Assembly: GCA_019802505.1 (NCBI GenBank)
Contig: JAFMOC010000045.1
Span: 868,501-932,500, forward strand
Length of the DNA: 64,000 nucleotides
Direction of reading: 5' to 3'
Source of the DNA: Corydoras sp. C115
Taxonomy: Eukaryota; Chordata; Actinopteri; Siluriformes; Callichthyidae
The notes beneath the pieces were generated by a model. It saw only the letters and a program-made list of their open reading frames with translations, was not told where the DNA came from and did no database searches. Both the position numbers and the translations under genes were made by a program. Numbering within the stretch: position 1 is the stretch's first letter; every line of letters starts with the position of its first letter. This document shows, piece after piece, positions 30,549 through 42,726 of this stretch.

Positions 30549-31309
30549 TAGATGTTTTTAATGGTTTTAAAGCCGTAATTAAAAGAGTCAACCGTTAAAA
30601 ATCTCGCGCGTCAATAAAGGTTTGGACTTGTGAAGGAGGAAGCTGTAAAATATCTGGAAGTTTTGAAATCACTGCCTGCTTACTCAACTCCTGGCATTGT
30701 GTCTGGATGCGTCCTCATTGTGTCCACAGTTGCTTTTCCACTTCAGGCTCCTGAGGGACCATATGTTACTCCGGCGTGCCGGCTGGACAATGCGCAAAAG
30801 TAGCAGCTGTCCACTGGATTTACTTTCACCTTGGACCCCTGATTGTATTTCAGAGAGTGGCTTGCTTTTAAAAAGCCCAGTCAATGACCGAGGCGTGCTC
30901 CTTTGTGGGCTTTGTGCTCGAGATGATATAAAAGACTTTTCTCGACTGGATCGTGCAGCTTTGTTTTTTTTTTTTGTTTTTTTTTTTCCCCAGAGTTGAT
31001 GGTTAGCAGAATGGCAGCGAGCTGTGCTTTCCCTCAGACCTGCTCTGCATGCGATGGAGTCATGCATAAGTGATAATAAACTGAGATGTGCCACCGCAAA
31101 AAAAAAAAAAAAACTGAATGTTCAATTATTTAATTGTTCCAATTTTTTCTTCTCCTCAAAATTCATACCCTCAGAGTGGTAGGGAACCGGATCATGGGGT
31201 TTTCGTATCTGTAGGTGTGAAATGTCTCTTCTTATGAGGTTTGGTGGTTTAAAACCACTGTCCATTAAAATTGCCACGTGTCCCTAGAGCAGAACCATTA
31301 ACTTGTATT
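30549..31309. other. non-coding; T and A runs
   Basis: T-rich run near 30965-30987 and an A run near 31100-31113. Nothing else recognised. Confidence 0.5.
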
Positions 31310-31415
31310 ACTTAAGGGGGGGGGTTGTATCATGGCTGACCCAGTGTTCTGACCCCAAACATCAAGTTAGGATAGGTGTAAGCTACTTTGCATAAAAGCA
31401 TCTGCAAAATGACCC
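31310..31415 (+). repeat. tRNA-SINE 3' fragment
   Basis: TGTATCATGGCTGACCCAGTG, TCTGACCCCAA, and GCATAAAAGCATCTGCAAAATG match the 3' half of common fish tRNA-SINEs. Confidence 0.5.
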
Positions 31416-31524
31416 AGAGAGTAATCCCAAGTTATTATCCCTTATTAGCACTTCTCTTGGGTGACGGTTGGGGCAAACAAAGGTTACCAGACTAAGCTAT
31501 GGCACTGCACATGGTACAGAGAAC

Positions 31525-31690
31525 TTGATGACTAGGGCAGTCATGGGCTTGTGGTTAAGGAACCAATTTTGCCACCTGAAGGTCCCCTGTGGATGGCTGA
31601 AGGCACCTAACCCCAACTGCTCCTTGGGTGCCGTGTACAATGCTGCTCACCGCTCCAGGCGTGTGTGTTTACGTCACTCAAGAAATATTC
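31525..31690 (+). repeat. old tRNA-SINE-like fragment
   Basis: TGGGCTTGTGGTTAAGGAACC, CACCTGAAGGTCCC and CACCTAACCCCAACTGCTCC recall an older fish tRNA-SINE; diverged. Confidence 0.45.
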
Positions 31691-32440
31691 CCCCAATGCA
31701 CTGACACAAGTACCATGTACCTATACAGGCCATAATATACGTCATGGATCAACCACAACAGACCATGAGAAATGATGAACGGATGACATAAAGACTAAAT
31801 TACGTTGGCGAAGCCAATTATGTCGGCGCCTAGATAGCAGCCAGCCCCTATAATCTGGATTAAACAGACCAGCATCCATGGAATGGGTGCACTGACAATA
31901 ACACTCCATAGTGGCACTTGTACTCCGGCGAGTTACCGCTGCCGGAACTGCCGCGTTGGTTCCCCCGGAGCCATCAGTAATGACATTTACATGGCTGTTG
32001 TTCAGATGTATGGAGTTCCGGTGCTGTGGGATTTGGACCCTTCCCATATGCGCCGACAGAAGTCCCTATTATTCGTGGAGAGAAATGCCAGCGTTCGGTT
32101 CTTCATGCTCACAGAGCCGCAATAATGCAGAACAAGAGTTATTTACTTTGTGAATGGGATGAAACCCTGAGACGGTTTAACCGTTTGCAGTGCAACACAG
32201 TGCCCTATGTGTCCTGTTCCGCGCTCGTACAGTAATGCCTTTCTTCTAAACCGCCCACGGGCCTCGTACAGGGTGAGCCTCTTAGCGCATACTGGTTAAC
32301 GCGTCAGAATTACCAGAGCAAGGTCTTTTATCTGTTATCAGGAAATCTGTTAGTCAGCATTAACTTGCAAACTAGAAATGTTCAGGGCTCTGCTTTGGAT
32401 TCTTTAAAATCATTTGTTATTATTTAAAATCACGTATAAT
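31691..32440. other. non-coding, nothing recognised
   Basis: Anonymous DNA. Confidence 0.5.
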
Positions 32441-32742
32441 GAGGCGTCGCACGGTGGCTTAGTGGCTAACACGTTCTCCTCTCAGCGCTAGGGATTCCCT
32501 GGGTGGAGTTTCCATGGCCTCCCTGTGTCCGCGTGGGTTTCCTCCTGGTTCTCCGGTTTGCTCCCACTGTCCAAAAACAAGGATCAATGTCAATTGAATT
32601 CTCCCAATTGCCCCATATAGAGTGTGTCCGTGTGAGTGAGTGTGTGCCCAGTTACAGATTGGCGTCCTGTCCTGGGTGTATCTGCCAAAAGCCCGAAATG
32701 TTCTTCCCTGGATGGCCCCCCCGTGACCCTAGTAGAGGATTT
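32441..32742 (+). repeat. V-SINE copy, lacking tail
   Basis: The head is intact but about 20 bases around box B (GGTTCGAATCCCCATC) are deleted. The 3' end stops at CCCTAGTAGAGGA. Confidence 0.85.
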
Positions 32743-32814
32743 TCTTGCAGACAATCAGATTGCCCAGCGCCTGAAACCAACATTTTTTATAATAATAAAT
32801 TATTAACCAATTTT

Positions 32815-32970
32815 TTTTTTATAATAGTACATCATCTAAAAGCAGGTTTACAATGTTCTAAGTCTGAACTCCTAAAGAACAAGCTGAAGGGACCGTGACA
32901 AGAAAAAAACTCCCTGGTATTTATTGGTTTTAAAGGAAAAACACCTTGTGAGGACCGAGGCTCAGTTACA
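32815..32970 (+). repeat. AAGTCAAG-type element fragment
   Basis: Diverged middle portion: AAAGCAGGTTTACAATG, GACAAGAAAAAAACTCCCTG and CACCTTGTGAGGACCGAGGC. Confidence 0.65.
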
Positions 32971-34040
32971 CAATGCAGGACATTAACAGTGTCCATTTTC
33001 CCAACTGATTTGAATGATTGATAGGACTGAATTAATTGTTGGTTAATGAGGCGTGTTGTGACGTAGCCGTGGCCGTATCGGTTCTGCGTTACGGTGCGTC
33101 CTCCGCTGTTCTCTAAGAACGGAACGTAGTGAACGTCCTCGTCGCGATGCGGCCGGCAGAACGCCGGTGACCCCTCGCTCCCGTCCGGCCGTGTTCTCCC
33201 GGAGCGTTCTCATCTGTCTTGTGTAGCTTTTCATTTCCACTTTGTCCTCGCGGCTCCCGGGCGAGATAAAGACGCTACCTACGGCTCGCGAAGGACACGA
33301 TGGCTGCACACAAATTGAATGCTCTTTTCTTGTCTCTGGCTCCGCGTATTGGAGCGAAACTAGTTTGGATTTTGGATCTAATCCCCGCAGCCTCTGCCAA
33401 AAGTAATTATTCGGCTTGAAGCAAACATCTGTCTCCTATATTCGCCGCTGATTCTCTGCTTACTGTAGATGCCGCTCGGCTGCTGGGTTTCTTTGATGTG
33501 GAACTCGGTCTGCGCTGCGTTTACCTTCAGTCGCCTCGTGTTCGGGATCGGTCGCGGCTAATTCGCAGCCACGGTGAGGATCCTTTGTTGCCATTTTAGA
33601 GCCATTTTTTTGCCTCTCCTGTCACAAAGACCGCCCCCCCCCACCCCACTGTGGACGGGTTGGGGGGATTTTTTTCCTCCACGGTGATTAGCGGTGGGTT
33701 GTTTGTAATCCGGCCTCGTCCTTAAGGAGAACTTTTGGTAAACATGCAGAAGTTCCGAACCCGAAAACAAAGCCGAACTTTCCGTGCACTAGCGTCAATC
33801 AGCCTAACCGCGGCTCGACGCTGTTGCCCCCCCCCAGCTCCCATCACCCCAGGATGCTCAGTGTGCAAAGACTTGGCTGCCACAAAAGGGCATTCCAGGA
33901 ATACGTTCCAGGAATATCGAACGGTGTTGAGAACTTTAAACACGATGCTGCAGCTGGTTTGATTTAACGCTGTTCAGATCCTGCAGCAGGATTTGGTTTA
34001 AATACCTTCATGTGCCTCCTGTAACCCCACGGAACCCAAC
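32971..34040. other. non-coding, locally GC-rich
   Basis: 33050-33320 is CpG-rich but shows no exon or start context that stands out. Otherwise anonymous. Confidence 0.45.
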
Positions 34041-34130
34041 ATTCAGAATGGGTTGGCTGGGTTCTCAATGCACATCCAGGGGAGACCGTTGCGGGCGCCG
34101 GGCAGATGCACGCCGGACAGGGCGCCTCCG
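34041..34130 (-). repeat. V-SINE 3' remnant with variant end
   Basis: CATTCAGAATGGGTTGGCTG, then CACATCCAGGGGAGACCGTT and GGCAGATGCACG. Third copy with the variant CAGAA(C/T)GGG end. Confidence 0.55.
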
Positions 34131-34434
34131 GATTGGACGAGGGGATCTGAGTGACGGGGTGGTGTAATGAAGGAGTGCAGGCTCGCGTGGTCAGATCAGT
34201 ACTTCTGCTGAGTGCACATTGCAAGCCGTCGTCTCCGGGAAGCGATCACGGTTATTAGACATGTTTACAACCAGCGGCAGGCTCTTCACGAACGAGAAAT
34301 TACAGAGTTTTCACAGCAGATTTCTCTATTAACAGGCCGAGAGACACTCGCGCAGTGGTCACTCACCGTTTTCTCATTTCCCTCTGAACAGAAATGTACG
34401 TTCTGTGATGTCACCGATGTTCTCCTGATTAAGG
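34131..34434. other. non-coding, nothing recognised
   Basis: No feature seen. Confidence 0.4.
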
Positions 34435-34892
34435 AGAATAACTGCCTTCCTTGCCTGTTTCTTTTGAGGTCTGACCGGCTTCCTGGAGGTATAGTCAGAC
34501 CTTCATCAATGGCTCTGCCGACAAATACTGGATGGAACCTGAATATTAATTGGATAGGACGCCCTGCAGGACGCCCCCTAATGGACTCGCATATAGTTCT
34601 CCAGTTGTTAGAGTTTTTCCATTTGTTTAATATCTCTACATGGCTGTCCTACATTGTTGTTGCTGTCTGGCCGCTCAAGGAGGACGAGTCCCCCACTGAG
34701 TCTTGGTCCTCCCAAGGTTTCTTCCTTAAATAACAGCATAACAGGGAGTTTTTTCTTGCCACTGTCGCTTCGCCTCGCTCTTTGGGGGTTTAAAGGCTTG
34801 TAAAGCTGTAAAGCTGCTTTGTGATGATGTACTGTTGTAAAAAGCGTGACATAAATAAATTACTTAAACTTGACTTGACTTGACTTAAGCTG
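34435..34892 (-). repeat. AAGTCAAG-type element, full length
   Basis: Mirror of the copy at 17844: complements of GGACGCCCTGCAGG-type sequence, the ACTCCCTG / CTTGCCACTGTCGC blocks, then AAAGCGTGACATAAATAAAT and an end of CTTGA repeats (complement of TCAAG). A 173-codon ORF lying over it is incidental. Confidence 0.85.
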
Positions 34893-34977
34893 CTTCATGA
34901 CCGTTGAGAGATGCAGTCACTCAAACCCATTGTTTTACGTGTAAATCATCCAAAGACAAATTTATTCTCAAACATTC

Positions 34978-35730
34978 TCCCACTGGCCACTTTATTAGGT
35001 AACTTTGACTGTTGTGTTTCCAAACTAATATAGATGTACATTGTAGTTACGGTATTCTGTTTCTGAATACTTTCTGTTCTAAGAGTCAGAACTCTAATAG
35101 TACCACCACAGAGCAGGGGTTATTTGGTGGGTGCATTATTCCTATCCCAGCAGTGTCTCTGAGACGTTTAAATGAAACGACAGCAGCTCTGCTGCACTAA
35201 AACCCCCTCACTGCATCAGTGTCACTGCAACACTGCGTCAACTGAGAACAAACAATCCACCATTCAAATGATACCTGTTCTGTGATGGTGCTGACCAATA
35301 GAGAACAGAGAACCAAAAGAGAACAGATGGACTACAGTCTGTAATTATAAAACTACAAATCCATCTATATGGTAAGTGGAGGAAATGGAGGATGGAGGCA
35401 GATGGGGACGTGTCCAAACTTTTACATTACATTACATTTGGTCATTTATTGGAGGCTTTTATCCAAAGCGACTTACAAGGTGAGCACAGGGTTCATCACA
35501 ACATCCCTGGAGCAATGAGGGTTAAGGGTCTTGCTCAAGGACCCACACTTGTAACTTCAGTGGACCTGGGATTTGAACCACCAACCTTCAGATTGATAGC
35601 CCAACACCCTAACCACTAAGCTACTGCGCCCCCAGTACTATACAGTACTATAGATTTGACAGTACTATAGATTGTAAGTGGAGTATAGATGTGAGGAGGT
35701 GTATCTAATAAAGTGGCCGTTGCGTGTATA
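34978..35730 (+). mobile_element. non-autonomous DNA element with terminal inverted repeats, split by a SINE
   Basis: Left end CACTGGCCACTTTATTAGGT; right end CTAATAAAGTGGCCGTTGCG is its inverse over about 17 bases. The interior carries blocks of the fold-back family at 57328 (CCACCACAGAGCAGGGGTTA, CTATCCCAGCAGTGTC, TGATACCTGTTCTGTGATGG, GATGGACTACAGTCTGTAAT). No transposase ORF. The SINE at 35423 lies inside it. Confidence 0.8.
35423..35634 (-). repeat. tRNA-SINE of the CTTGAGCAAGACCC family
   Basis: Full-length minus copy, tail first, ending at the head complement CACTAAGCTACTGCGCCCC. Confidence 0.9.
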
Positions 35731-36330
35731 ATAGGTCTGTATGGTTGTGTTGTTGTGATGTCATGGTAACCTGCGATGGTTTAATAACCACGCCGTCCCC
35801 GTGAACCCGTCGTCATGACGACATCGCGAGCCTCGTCTTAAGGTGATGGAATCATATTTATTTCGTGGGATAACTGCTGTTTGTTGTTTGTTGTCTGTTG
35901 ATAATGAGCTTAATACATTTCGTGCATTATTCATGTCATTATTATGGGATGCCGTTTTCAGGCGGTAATGACGGAACGGATGGTTTCTCTGTCGAGGCAA
36001 CGAAGCAATTTCAGGTGTCAGACCTCGTTGGAATAAATATTTGATGCGCTGCTTCCCGCTCCTGAGAGGACGACCACCACCGCCGTGACGTGGGCGGTTT
36101 CCATCCTGCCGCCGGACCGCCGCCGCCTGTTGGGTCTGTTGGGTGATCTCGTTTCTCGTCTGGTGATAATGAAGTAATTAAGAGCTCGGAAAAATAAACA
36201 GAGTTATGGCCGTTATCTGGAGATGGAGAAATGATCCCACGAGGCCTGGAGATGTACCAATATTAGGGTTCTCGTGACGGGAAATGGATTAAATTAGTGT
36301 CAATCAGTGGTGTTTTTAGAGCCTGATTTT
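35731..36330. other. non-coding, nothing recognised
   Basis: Anonymous DNA. Confidence 0.5.
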
Positions 36331-36442
36331 GGATGGGTGTATCTGCTCAGCGCCTGAAACGTTCTCCCCTGGATGAGCATGGGGAACCCACCCCCCCCCC
36401 CCACGACCCTGGAATGATATTTAGCAGAAGGTAATGGATGGA
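36331..36442 (+). repeat. V-SINE 3' fragment
   Basis: GGATGGGTGTATCTGCTCAG, AACGTTCTCCCCTGGATGAG, then a C tract and a tail with TAATGGATGG. Confidence 0.75.
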
Positions 36443-38670
36443 AATGCAGCATCTTCCATGACCTCATGAAGCTCTCTGAGCTCATGATCAGAGGTCTAGT
36501 TCCCAGTACAGACCAATCACAGTGCATCACACTTTGTCAGACGTGGTCCACAGGGTATACAGATTGACCTTTTGACCCCCCCCCTCCCCTCCAAGAGTTC
36601 TGGTAAAGTGATCCGTTTGCCTGGTTAATCACGCCGTCACGCACCTGCGGCCTTCATCTAGACGTCCACCCACCTCCCCAATCCATTTTTCCCGAGACCC
36701 GTGACAATCAAACCGGGACGCAGGAACATCACTCCGCCCGTAGCCGTCCTGCCAGACTGGGGGAAAAAAAATCCGCGAGTGTGAATTAATGGCTTTCGGT
36801 TCGTTAGTCGTAATTATTCCATAAACCTCTCAGGTTGCAGGGGTGCCTATTAAGGAGCGCCGCGCTGAACATATTAAAAATTTAGGCTTACTTATCTTAA
36901 CAGGACTTCCTTTAGCCGAGCGCTGCGCATTTGAAAGGCTTAATGAGGAAATGATTTAACTTCCGTCGTTTAAAAGTGTCCATCAGGTTCGTTAATAGCC
37001 TTGTTTTCCAGAGCACTCGATTGATTCACATGGAATGATCGCTCTGCCACGTGTCCTTATCTTTTAATGAGCAGCGCAGGGATACTGGGAGCTGGGGCTG
37101 AATGACAGGCGGCCTGGTTCTACCCCTTCCTTCAGTCTGTTCCGTGTTCTATGAGGAGATCGATCGGCTTCGCTGTAAACAAAACGTCTCGTGGTTAGAA
37201 GGGCTGACACCAAAGAGCAGGATGTTTTCTGGACTCGGGGAAACGGCGACCTGTCTGCCATCATCCGCCCACACGGTGGGTCTTCCCCTAGCCTCTGTAT
37301 GGGGAGGGTGAGGGGTAATGACCATAAGCCTCTTTTTTGAAGCGGGGTAAATCATCAGGCTTGAAGGCTGCGTTATGTAAATCATAAGTTGACCTTTTAT
37401 CTGTTTTGCCGTTTGGGACGACTTGTACGGATTTAGATGGAGCACGTTGGGATGCAGCATGTTGGCGAGTTATTTGGGCGCTTTGGAATGAGAATGCAAG
37501 CCTGATGACCTTCGTAGTACATGGGGACGCGGGACATTTGGGAGATCACGTAGAGGACGGAGTCACCTGGCAGGAGGCGCAGAGGAAGGCCAAAGGGGTT
37601 TGAGGAGGTGGTGAGGGAGGACGTTCAGGTGCTTGGTTTGAGCGAGGAGGATATTCGGGACAGGGCACGATGGTCAATAATGGTCCATGGTGGTGCCCCC
37701 TACAGTCACTACAACAAACTCAATGCAGTTGTCCTGTGTCCATGGTATACAGTCTAAGATTTACCCCAATCTGCTAAAGGGCCAAATGTTGCCCCAGGGC
37801 AGAAAGGTCATTAAAACGTTGTTAGTTTTCTCCTTCGCACATCATCAGGATGGATTCCAGAGGTGCCGCGGTGTTATTACTGCTACAATAGCATGATAAC
37901 ATTCAGGGAGCGGGAGGAAGTTTAGCCTCCGAACAGGTCACCTCCACGAGGAACCAGCCGTCCTCCGCCATTAACCTCCTCTCAGCCGGAATCCAAAACT
38001 GACGGCGGAAAAAAGCGCGGCCTCGCTTTGAACGATGGCAGAGCAACAATAAAATTGTATGGACTGAAATATTTCCTCGCGGTCTGGAGTTTCCCTCGCG
38101 CGCCTCTGGCCGGGCAGCCTCCACATCTGGAAAGCTTCACCGCTTCTATTATTATTTCGAACGTTATTAAAATATATGAGTGTGAAAGACGCACGGCACG
38201 GTCGGTCGCATTCCAGGGCGGCCGGCGGCGAAGCGGATCGCACGACAAATCCTGAGCTATATTTTCTTTAGCGGGGGGGGGGGGGCACCATCATCGGGAG
38301 CTCAGCTGCTTTTTGTCTTTGCTGTCTTTCCAGGGGTGGGGGGGGGGACATCTGTGACTCATTGACACGAAGATGATGGAACTGTTTGGGATCCAGCTTC
38401 GCCTTTATTTTCGGGAGTAGGCACAAAAATAGTCACATGACCCGTAAATGTTCTCAGTGCTACTGTGGTTCCTGATGGGGAACAGATGCTCGGCGTTGTA
38501 ATGAATGACGAAGAGCATCCTGAATAACGTTTACTCGGGTTTTAGATTTTTAAATAAATATGACGCCGTTTCGCCAAGTTTGGCTGAAGTGATGGCACAG
38601 TGATGCGGCACAGAAGGTCCCGGGTTCGATTCCCAGTGATGCAAAGGTTCTGTTTATGTGGATCGCTTTG
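36443..38670. other. non-coding; two G tracts at 38273-38347
   Basis: Mostly anonymous. G13 at 38273-38285 and G10 at 38338-38347 flank a strong acceptor-like polypyrimidine stretch. A tRNA-head-like phrase at about 38603-38638 (CGGGTTCGATTCCCAG) may be an old SINE head. Confidence 0.4.
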
Positions 38671-38856
38671 CATTTTGGTCATTTATTGGACGCTTTTATC
38701 CAAAGCGACTTACAAGGTGAGCACAGGGTTCATCACAGCATCCCTGCAGCAATGAGGGTTAAGGGTCTTGCTCAAGGACCTTCAGTGGACCTGGGATTTG
38801 AACCCCCAACCTTCAGATTGATAGCCCAACGCCCTGACCATTGAGCTACTGCGCCT
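38671..38856 (-). repeat. tRNA-SINE of the CTTGAGCAAGACCC family
   Basis: Minus copy missing about 20 bases around the CCCACACTTGTAACTT block. It abuts the fold-back fragment that follows. Confidence 0.88.
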
Positions 38857-38859
38857 TAT

Positions 38860-39118
38860 AGAGGCTTATTGTACCTGCTTATAGAGATGGACTTTGTAGT
38901 TCTACAATTCCATTCTGTAGTCCATCTGTTTGTGTTCTACAGTACATCCTATGTACTCTGTTCTAATGGTCAGAACCCCAATAGCACCTCCACACTGCAG
39001 GGATTACTTGGTCGGTGCATTATTCCTATCCCAGCAGTATAATTGTACAAGTACAACATCCATCTACATGGAAAGTGGAGGAAGGAGGGGGCGTGTCCAA
39101 ACTTTCCTTGTACTGTAT
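38860..39118 (+). repeat. fold-back DNA element, internally deleted
   Basis: GATGGACTTTGTAGTTCTAC, CATTCTGTAGTCCATCTG, CTATCCCAGCAGT, then directly ACATCCATCTACATGG and GGGGGCGTGTCCAAAC. The central part present at 57328 is missing. Confidence 0.75.
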
Positions 39119-40222
39119 GAATGTTTACTAAATTAAAATACAAATGTAAGCCTTTCCTCTCTTATTTAAACCTGCGAGAGCAGACGCCGTTGAAAGGCAA
39201 GTACGTTTCACTTAAATTCTCTCCGAATAAAAGCCTCTGCAGCCATTAAGCATTTTTTTTTTTTCTCAAAATGCTGTAATAGAAAGTATTTCAGAGAATA
39301 AAAGCCTCTCTGAAAATTGCCTCCTGAAAGCGCTCGGCCACTGAGATCGCTGAATCACCTTGAATGGTGGCGGGCTGACGGACGGGCCTTTTGTTTTTAG
39401 GTTCGTTCACTTTTAAAAAACTCCAGCTGAAGGAAAGGTTCGGGTGGAGGTGAGGCTTAATGTGACGGCTGTTATCGAGTTGGACCTCTGAACCATTCAG
39501 CATGGAACATGACAGCTGAGCGATCGCGCCGCCGCGCCACGCGCGGCTATCTTTCTGTCAACGCCGTAAGACTTATTCCTAGCCGTGCGATCGAAGGGCC
39601 CGTGTATTTCACTTATGACGGGATAGGATTTCTACATTGTGCTTGCTCTTAGTATCGACGAGTCCCGCCCGAGCGCCCCTTTTTAACCCGGCGGTGGGGC
39701 GTGTCTTTGTAATTGGCTACCGGCCGCGTGTTTGCGTGAGCCTGGTTCTTCAGTTAAACAAACTGTCCGAGAGCGAAGCACGGCTTCGCTTTCATCCACC
39801 TGGGAAAGCGGGGATACGTTTCACCCTCCGAAATATGCGCCTCATGTGAAACCTCTGTTATTTATTTGCTCTGGCCGCGCCGCCCCTGCCGGGGTGAGGA
39901 GAATTACCCGCGCTCGTTATTTATTCTGCGCTGAACATGAACAGGAGGGACACGGGGAACACCGGGTGGCAGGGACGGTAACGGCCCTGAATTCACTAAT
40001 AATGTTCAGGATGATAGAAGAAGTGCCCTGTGCACCAAGAGTTTTTTTTAATCCAGTCAAACGCTCCATTTATAGAAGTTTAAACGCGAGCCGGGCGGGG
40101 CGAGTACAGTCACCCTCCACTCTGATGTCGGAAAACAACCGAACACTAAGAATAGACAACGGAGAGCAGACGGAGCTGCAGCAGAGAAATTATATGGTTT
40201 AAAATATTAATTTAAAAGAAAC
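39119..40222. other. non-coding; CpG-rich patches
   Basis: Stretches at 39520-39600 and 39870-39930 are CpG-rich. Open frames at 39637-40202 lack support. Confidence 0.45.
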
Positions 40223-40589
40223 ATAAGACTTAAAGGGGCCGCACGGTGGCTTAGTGGTTTAGCACGTTCTCCTCTCAGCGCTAGGGATTCCCGGTTCGAA
40301 TCCCCATCTGGGTGGAGTTTCCATGTTCTCCCCGTGTCCGCGTGGGTTTCCTCCGGGTTCTCCGGTTTCCTCCCACAGTCCAAAAACATGGATCAAGTCA
40401 ATTGAGTTCTCCAAATTGCCCCATATAGTGTGTTTGTGTGAGTGTCGGTGTATGTGAGTGTGTGCCCAGCGATAGATTGGCGCCCTGTCCTGGGTTTAAC
40501 GTTCTCCCCTGGATGGGCATGGAGAACCCCCCCGCGACCCTAATAGAGGATAAAGTGGAAGATAATAAATGAATGAATAAGACTTAAAG
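40223..40589 (+). repeat. V-SINE copy with exact 13-base TSD
   Basis: Flanked by ATAAGACTTAAAG at 40223-40235 and 40577-40589; element 40236-40576. About 20 bases (the TATCTGCCCAGCGCCCG block) are deleted before AACGTTCTCC. Confidence 0.92.
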
Positions 40590-40622
40590 ACTTAACTTAA
40601 GAAACTTAAAACATTGATATAG

Positions 40623-40861
40623 GGACGGCACGGTGGCTTAGTGGTTAGCATGTTCTCCTCCCAGCACTGGGATCCAGGTTCGAATCCCACTCTGGGTGCT
40701 CCAATGTTCTCCCCATGTTTCCTCCGGGTTCTCCGGTTTCCTCCCACAGTCCCAAAACGTGGGTTTCTGGTAAATCGAGTGCTCTAAATGTCCCGGTATA
40801 GAGTGTGTGTAAGTGTGCGAGTGTACCCGCCCAGCGCCTGAAACATTCCCCCCCCCCCCGG
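40623..40861 (+). repeat. V-SINE copy, diverged and 3'-truncated
   Basis: Good head (GGGACGGCACGGTGGCTTAG), box B GGTTCGAATCCC, core, then drifted sequence ending in a C tract. About 35 bp downstream of the previous copy in the same orientation. Confidence 0.8.
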
Positions 40862-41315
40862 TATTTTTATGGTATTTATTGATGGAATACAAATTGAAAC
40901 GTACGTCAAGTGTTACATCACTTATTCCAACTACTGAAGATGTAAGACGTTACACAATATAAATTTGAGACTACACTAACCAGGTGCAAACCTTTTGAAA
41001 ATCTCCAGCTTCTATTATCTCCACCTGGATACCTTTTAGCATCACCCTCATCCAGAATGCTTATAATGACCATTACATCATACGATGGGAGTGGTTTAGG
41101 TGTATAGACCTTGTTCCAGAGCCGAACATTGATGGATTCGCACTGCCAAGTCTTTGTCCAATGCCTTATCCATGAAGCCAGATCACGCTGCTCCAGATGG
41201 ATTGTGGGATATCACACGTGCTGGTGAACTACATGGCTTCTGCATATTCGGACATACTAGCCATCCTCACCTACGGCAGGCCATTTCAGCAGCAGCCCAC
41301 ATGTACAGACCTCCA
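40862..41315. other. non-coding, nothing recognised
   Basis: Anonymous DNA. Confidence 0.5.
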
Positions 41316-41671
41316 TCTCTCTCTTTCCATCCATCCATCCATTATCTTCCGCTTTATCCTCTATTAGGGTCGCGCGGGGGGGGGGACGTTTCAGGCGCTG
41401 GGCAGATACACCCAGGACAGGGCGCCAATCCATCGCTGGGCACACACCCACTCACACCGACACACTCTATATGGGGCAAGTTTTAGAGCATTCAATTGAC
41501 TTGATCCATGTTTTTGTACTGTGGGAGGAAACCGGAGAACCCGGAGGAAACCCACACGGACACGGGGAGAACATGGAAACTCCACCCAGATTGGGATTCG
41601 AACCGGGAATCCCTAGCGCTGAGAGGCGAACGTGCTAAACCACTAAGCCACCGTGCCGTCCTCTCTCTTTC
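41316..41671 (-). repeat. V-SINE copy, near full length
   Basis: Tail of CCAT repeats, G tract, core and head (complement of GGACGGCACGGTGGC). CTCTCTCTTTC occurs on both sides (41317-41327, 41661-41671), a possible TSD but low in complexity. Confidence 0.88.
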
Positions 41672-42726
41672 TTTTTTTTTTTTAAATGAACGTAGTGCGT
41701 GATTTTAATGCATCGTCTTTATATGGACAGAAGGCGTCTGAGAACCATCTGTTTGTGAACCTTGTGTGTACTTACCACAAATTATACGGAGCTGACAGGA
41801 TGCTGCTTCCGTATGTTTGCCATTAAACCAAATATGGAGCCATAACACCTCCTACAAGACTGTAGATCTGACTGCCAGCCGTCTGCATGAAGGCCTTTTG
41901 ATTGATATCCATATTTTGGTGGGTCGTTCGCGTCCGTCGGCTCGTCGTCAGCATCCCGTCGAGCTTGAGCACACGATGTACGCTCACGCTGCTGGGTGGA
42001 GCTACCGCATGGACGCCGCGTGCGTTATTTAATGACGGAGGATGATGATTACCATGGATGAGGAGAATCTTAAGAAGAGGGAAGTTTAAGTGAAAGTCCA
42101 TTAGGCTGCCGACAGGCCGCGGAACGGATCGTTCGATTATTTCTTTCTTTCTTTCTTTGGGCCGGAGCCGAGGGAATTCAATTCATTGGTATATTAAAAC
42201 CCCCTGCATTACCATAATGGCAGCGGCGCTGAGTTATTGCTGGGGTTTAATGTATTCAGGTGTCAGCGTGATATGTTGGGGTGATATGGAAGTGATGTGA
42301 CGCAAACACATTGTCCGCAGGACGGGGACGTTTTTACGACTTCGTGTATTTCATCTCGCTTCCGTGCTCACAAACTACTCGAAAGACCAAAATTACGCTT
42401 TTTTTTTTGTTCATTTTTACTTTATAAATGTAGAAAAAAAAACACACAGCTGTGATCTTCATCCTGTCTGTCTGTTTGGGGCGTTGATGAAACAGATGCT
42501 AATTTCTCGTTGTTCGCACTTTAAGTTCGGGCTCACTGGCTGAGCTGCAGGCTGATTTACTGAAACCAACTGAAAGAATCTATAGCATTACAGTAATAAA
42601 GGCCTAACTGCACTGTATTTATAGTGTTATTACATCAGACTTAAGATGTAGGGCGAATGTAATAATGCTTAAATAAACGTTATTACAGGGTTAGTTTACA
42701 CTTTTCTGCCCAGTATGGTGCAATGA
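41672..42726. other. non-coding; TTTC repeat at 42141-42159
   Basis: Anonymous DNA with a short TTTC run. Confidence 0.5.

Noticed and set aside
34212..34733. 173-codon open frame
   Set aside because: Its second half is the AAGTCAAG-type repeat read backwards. No domain or splice signals support it.
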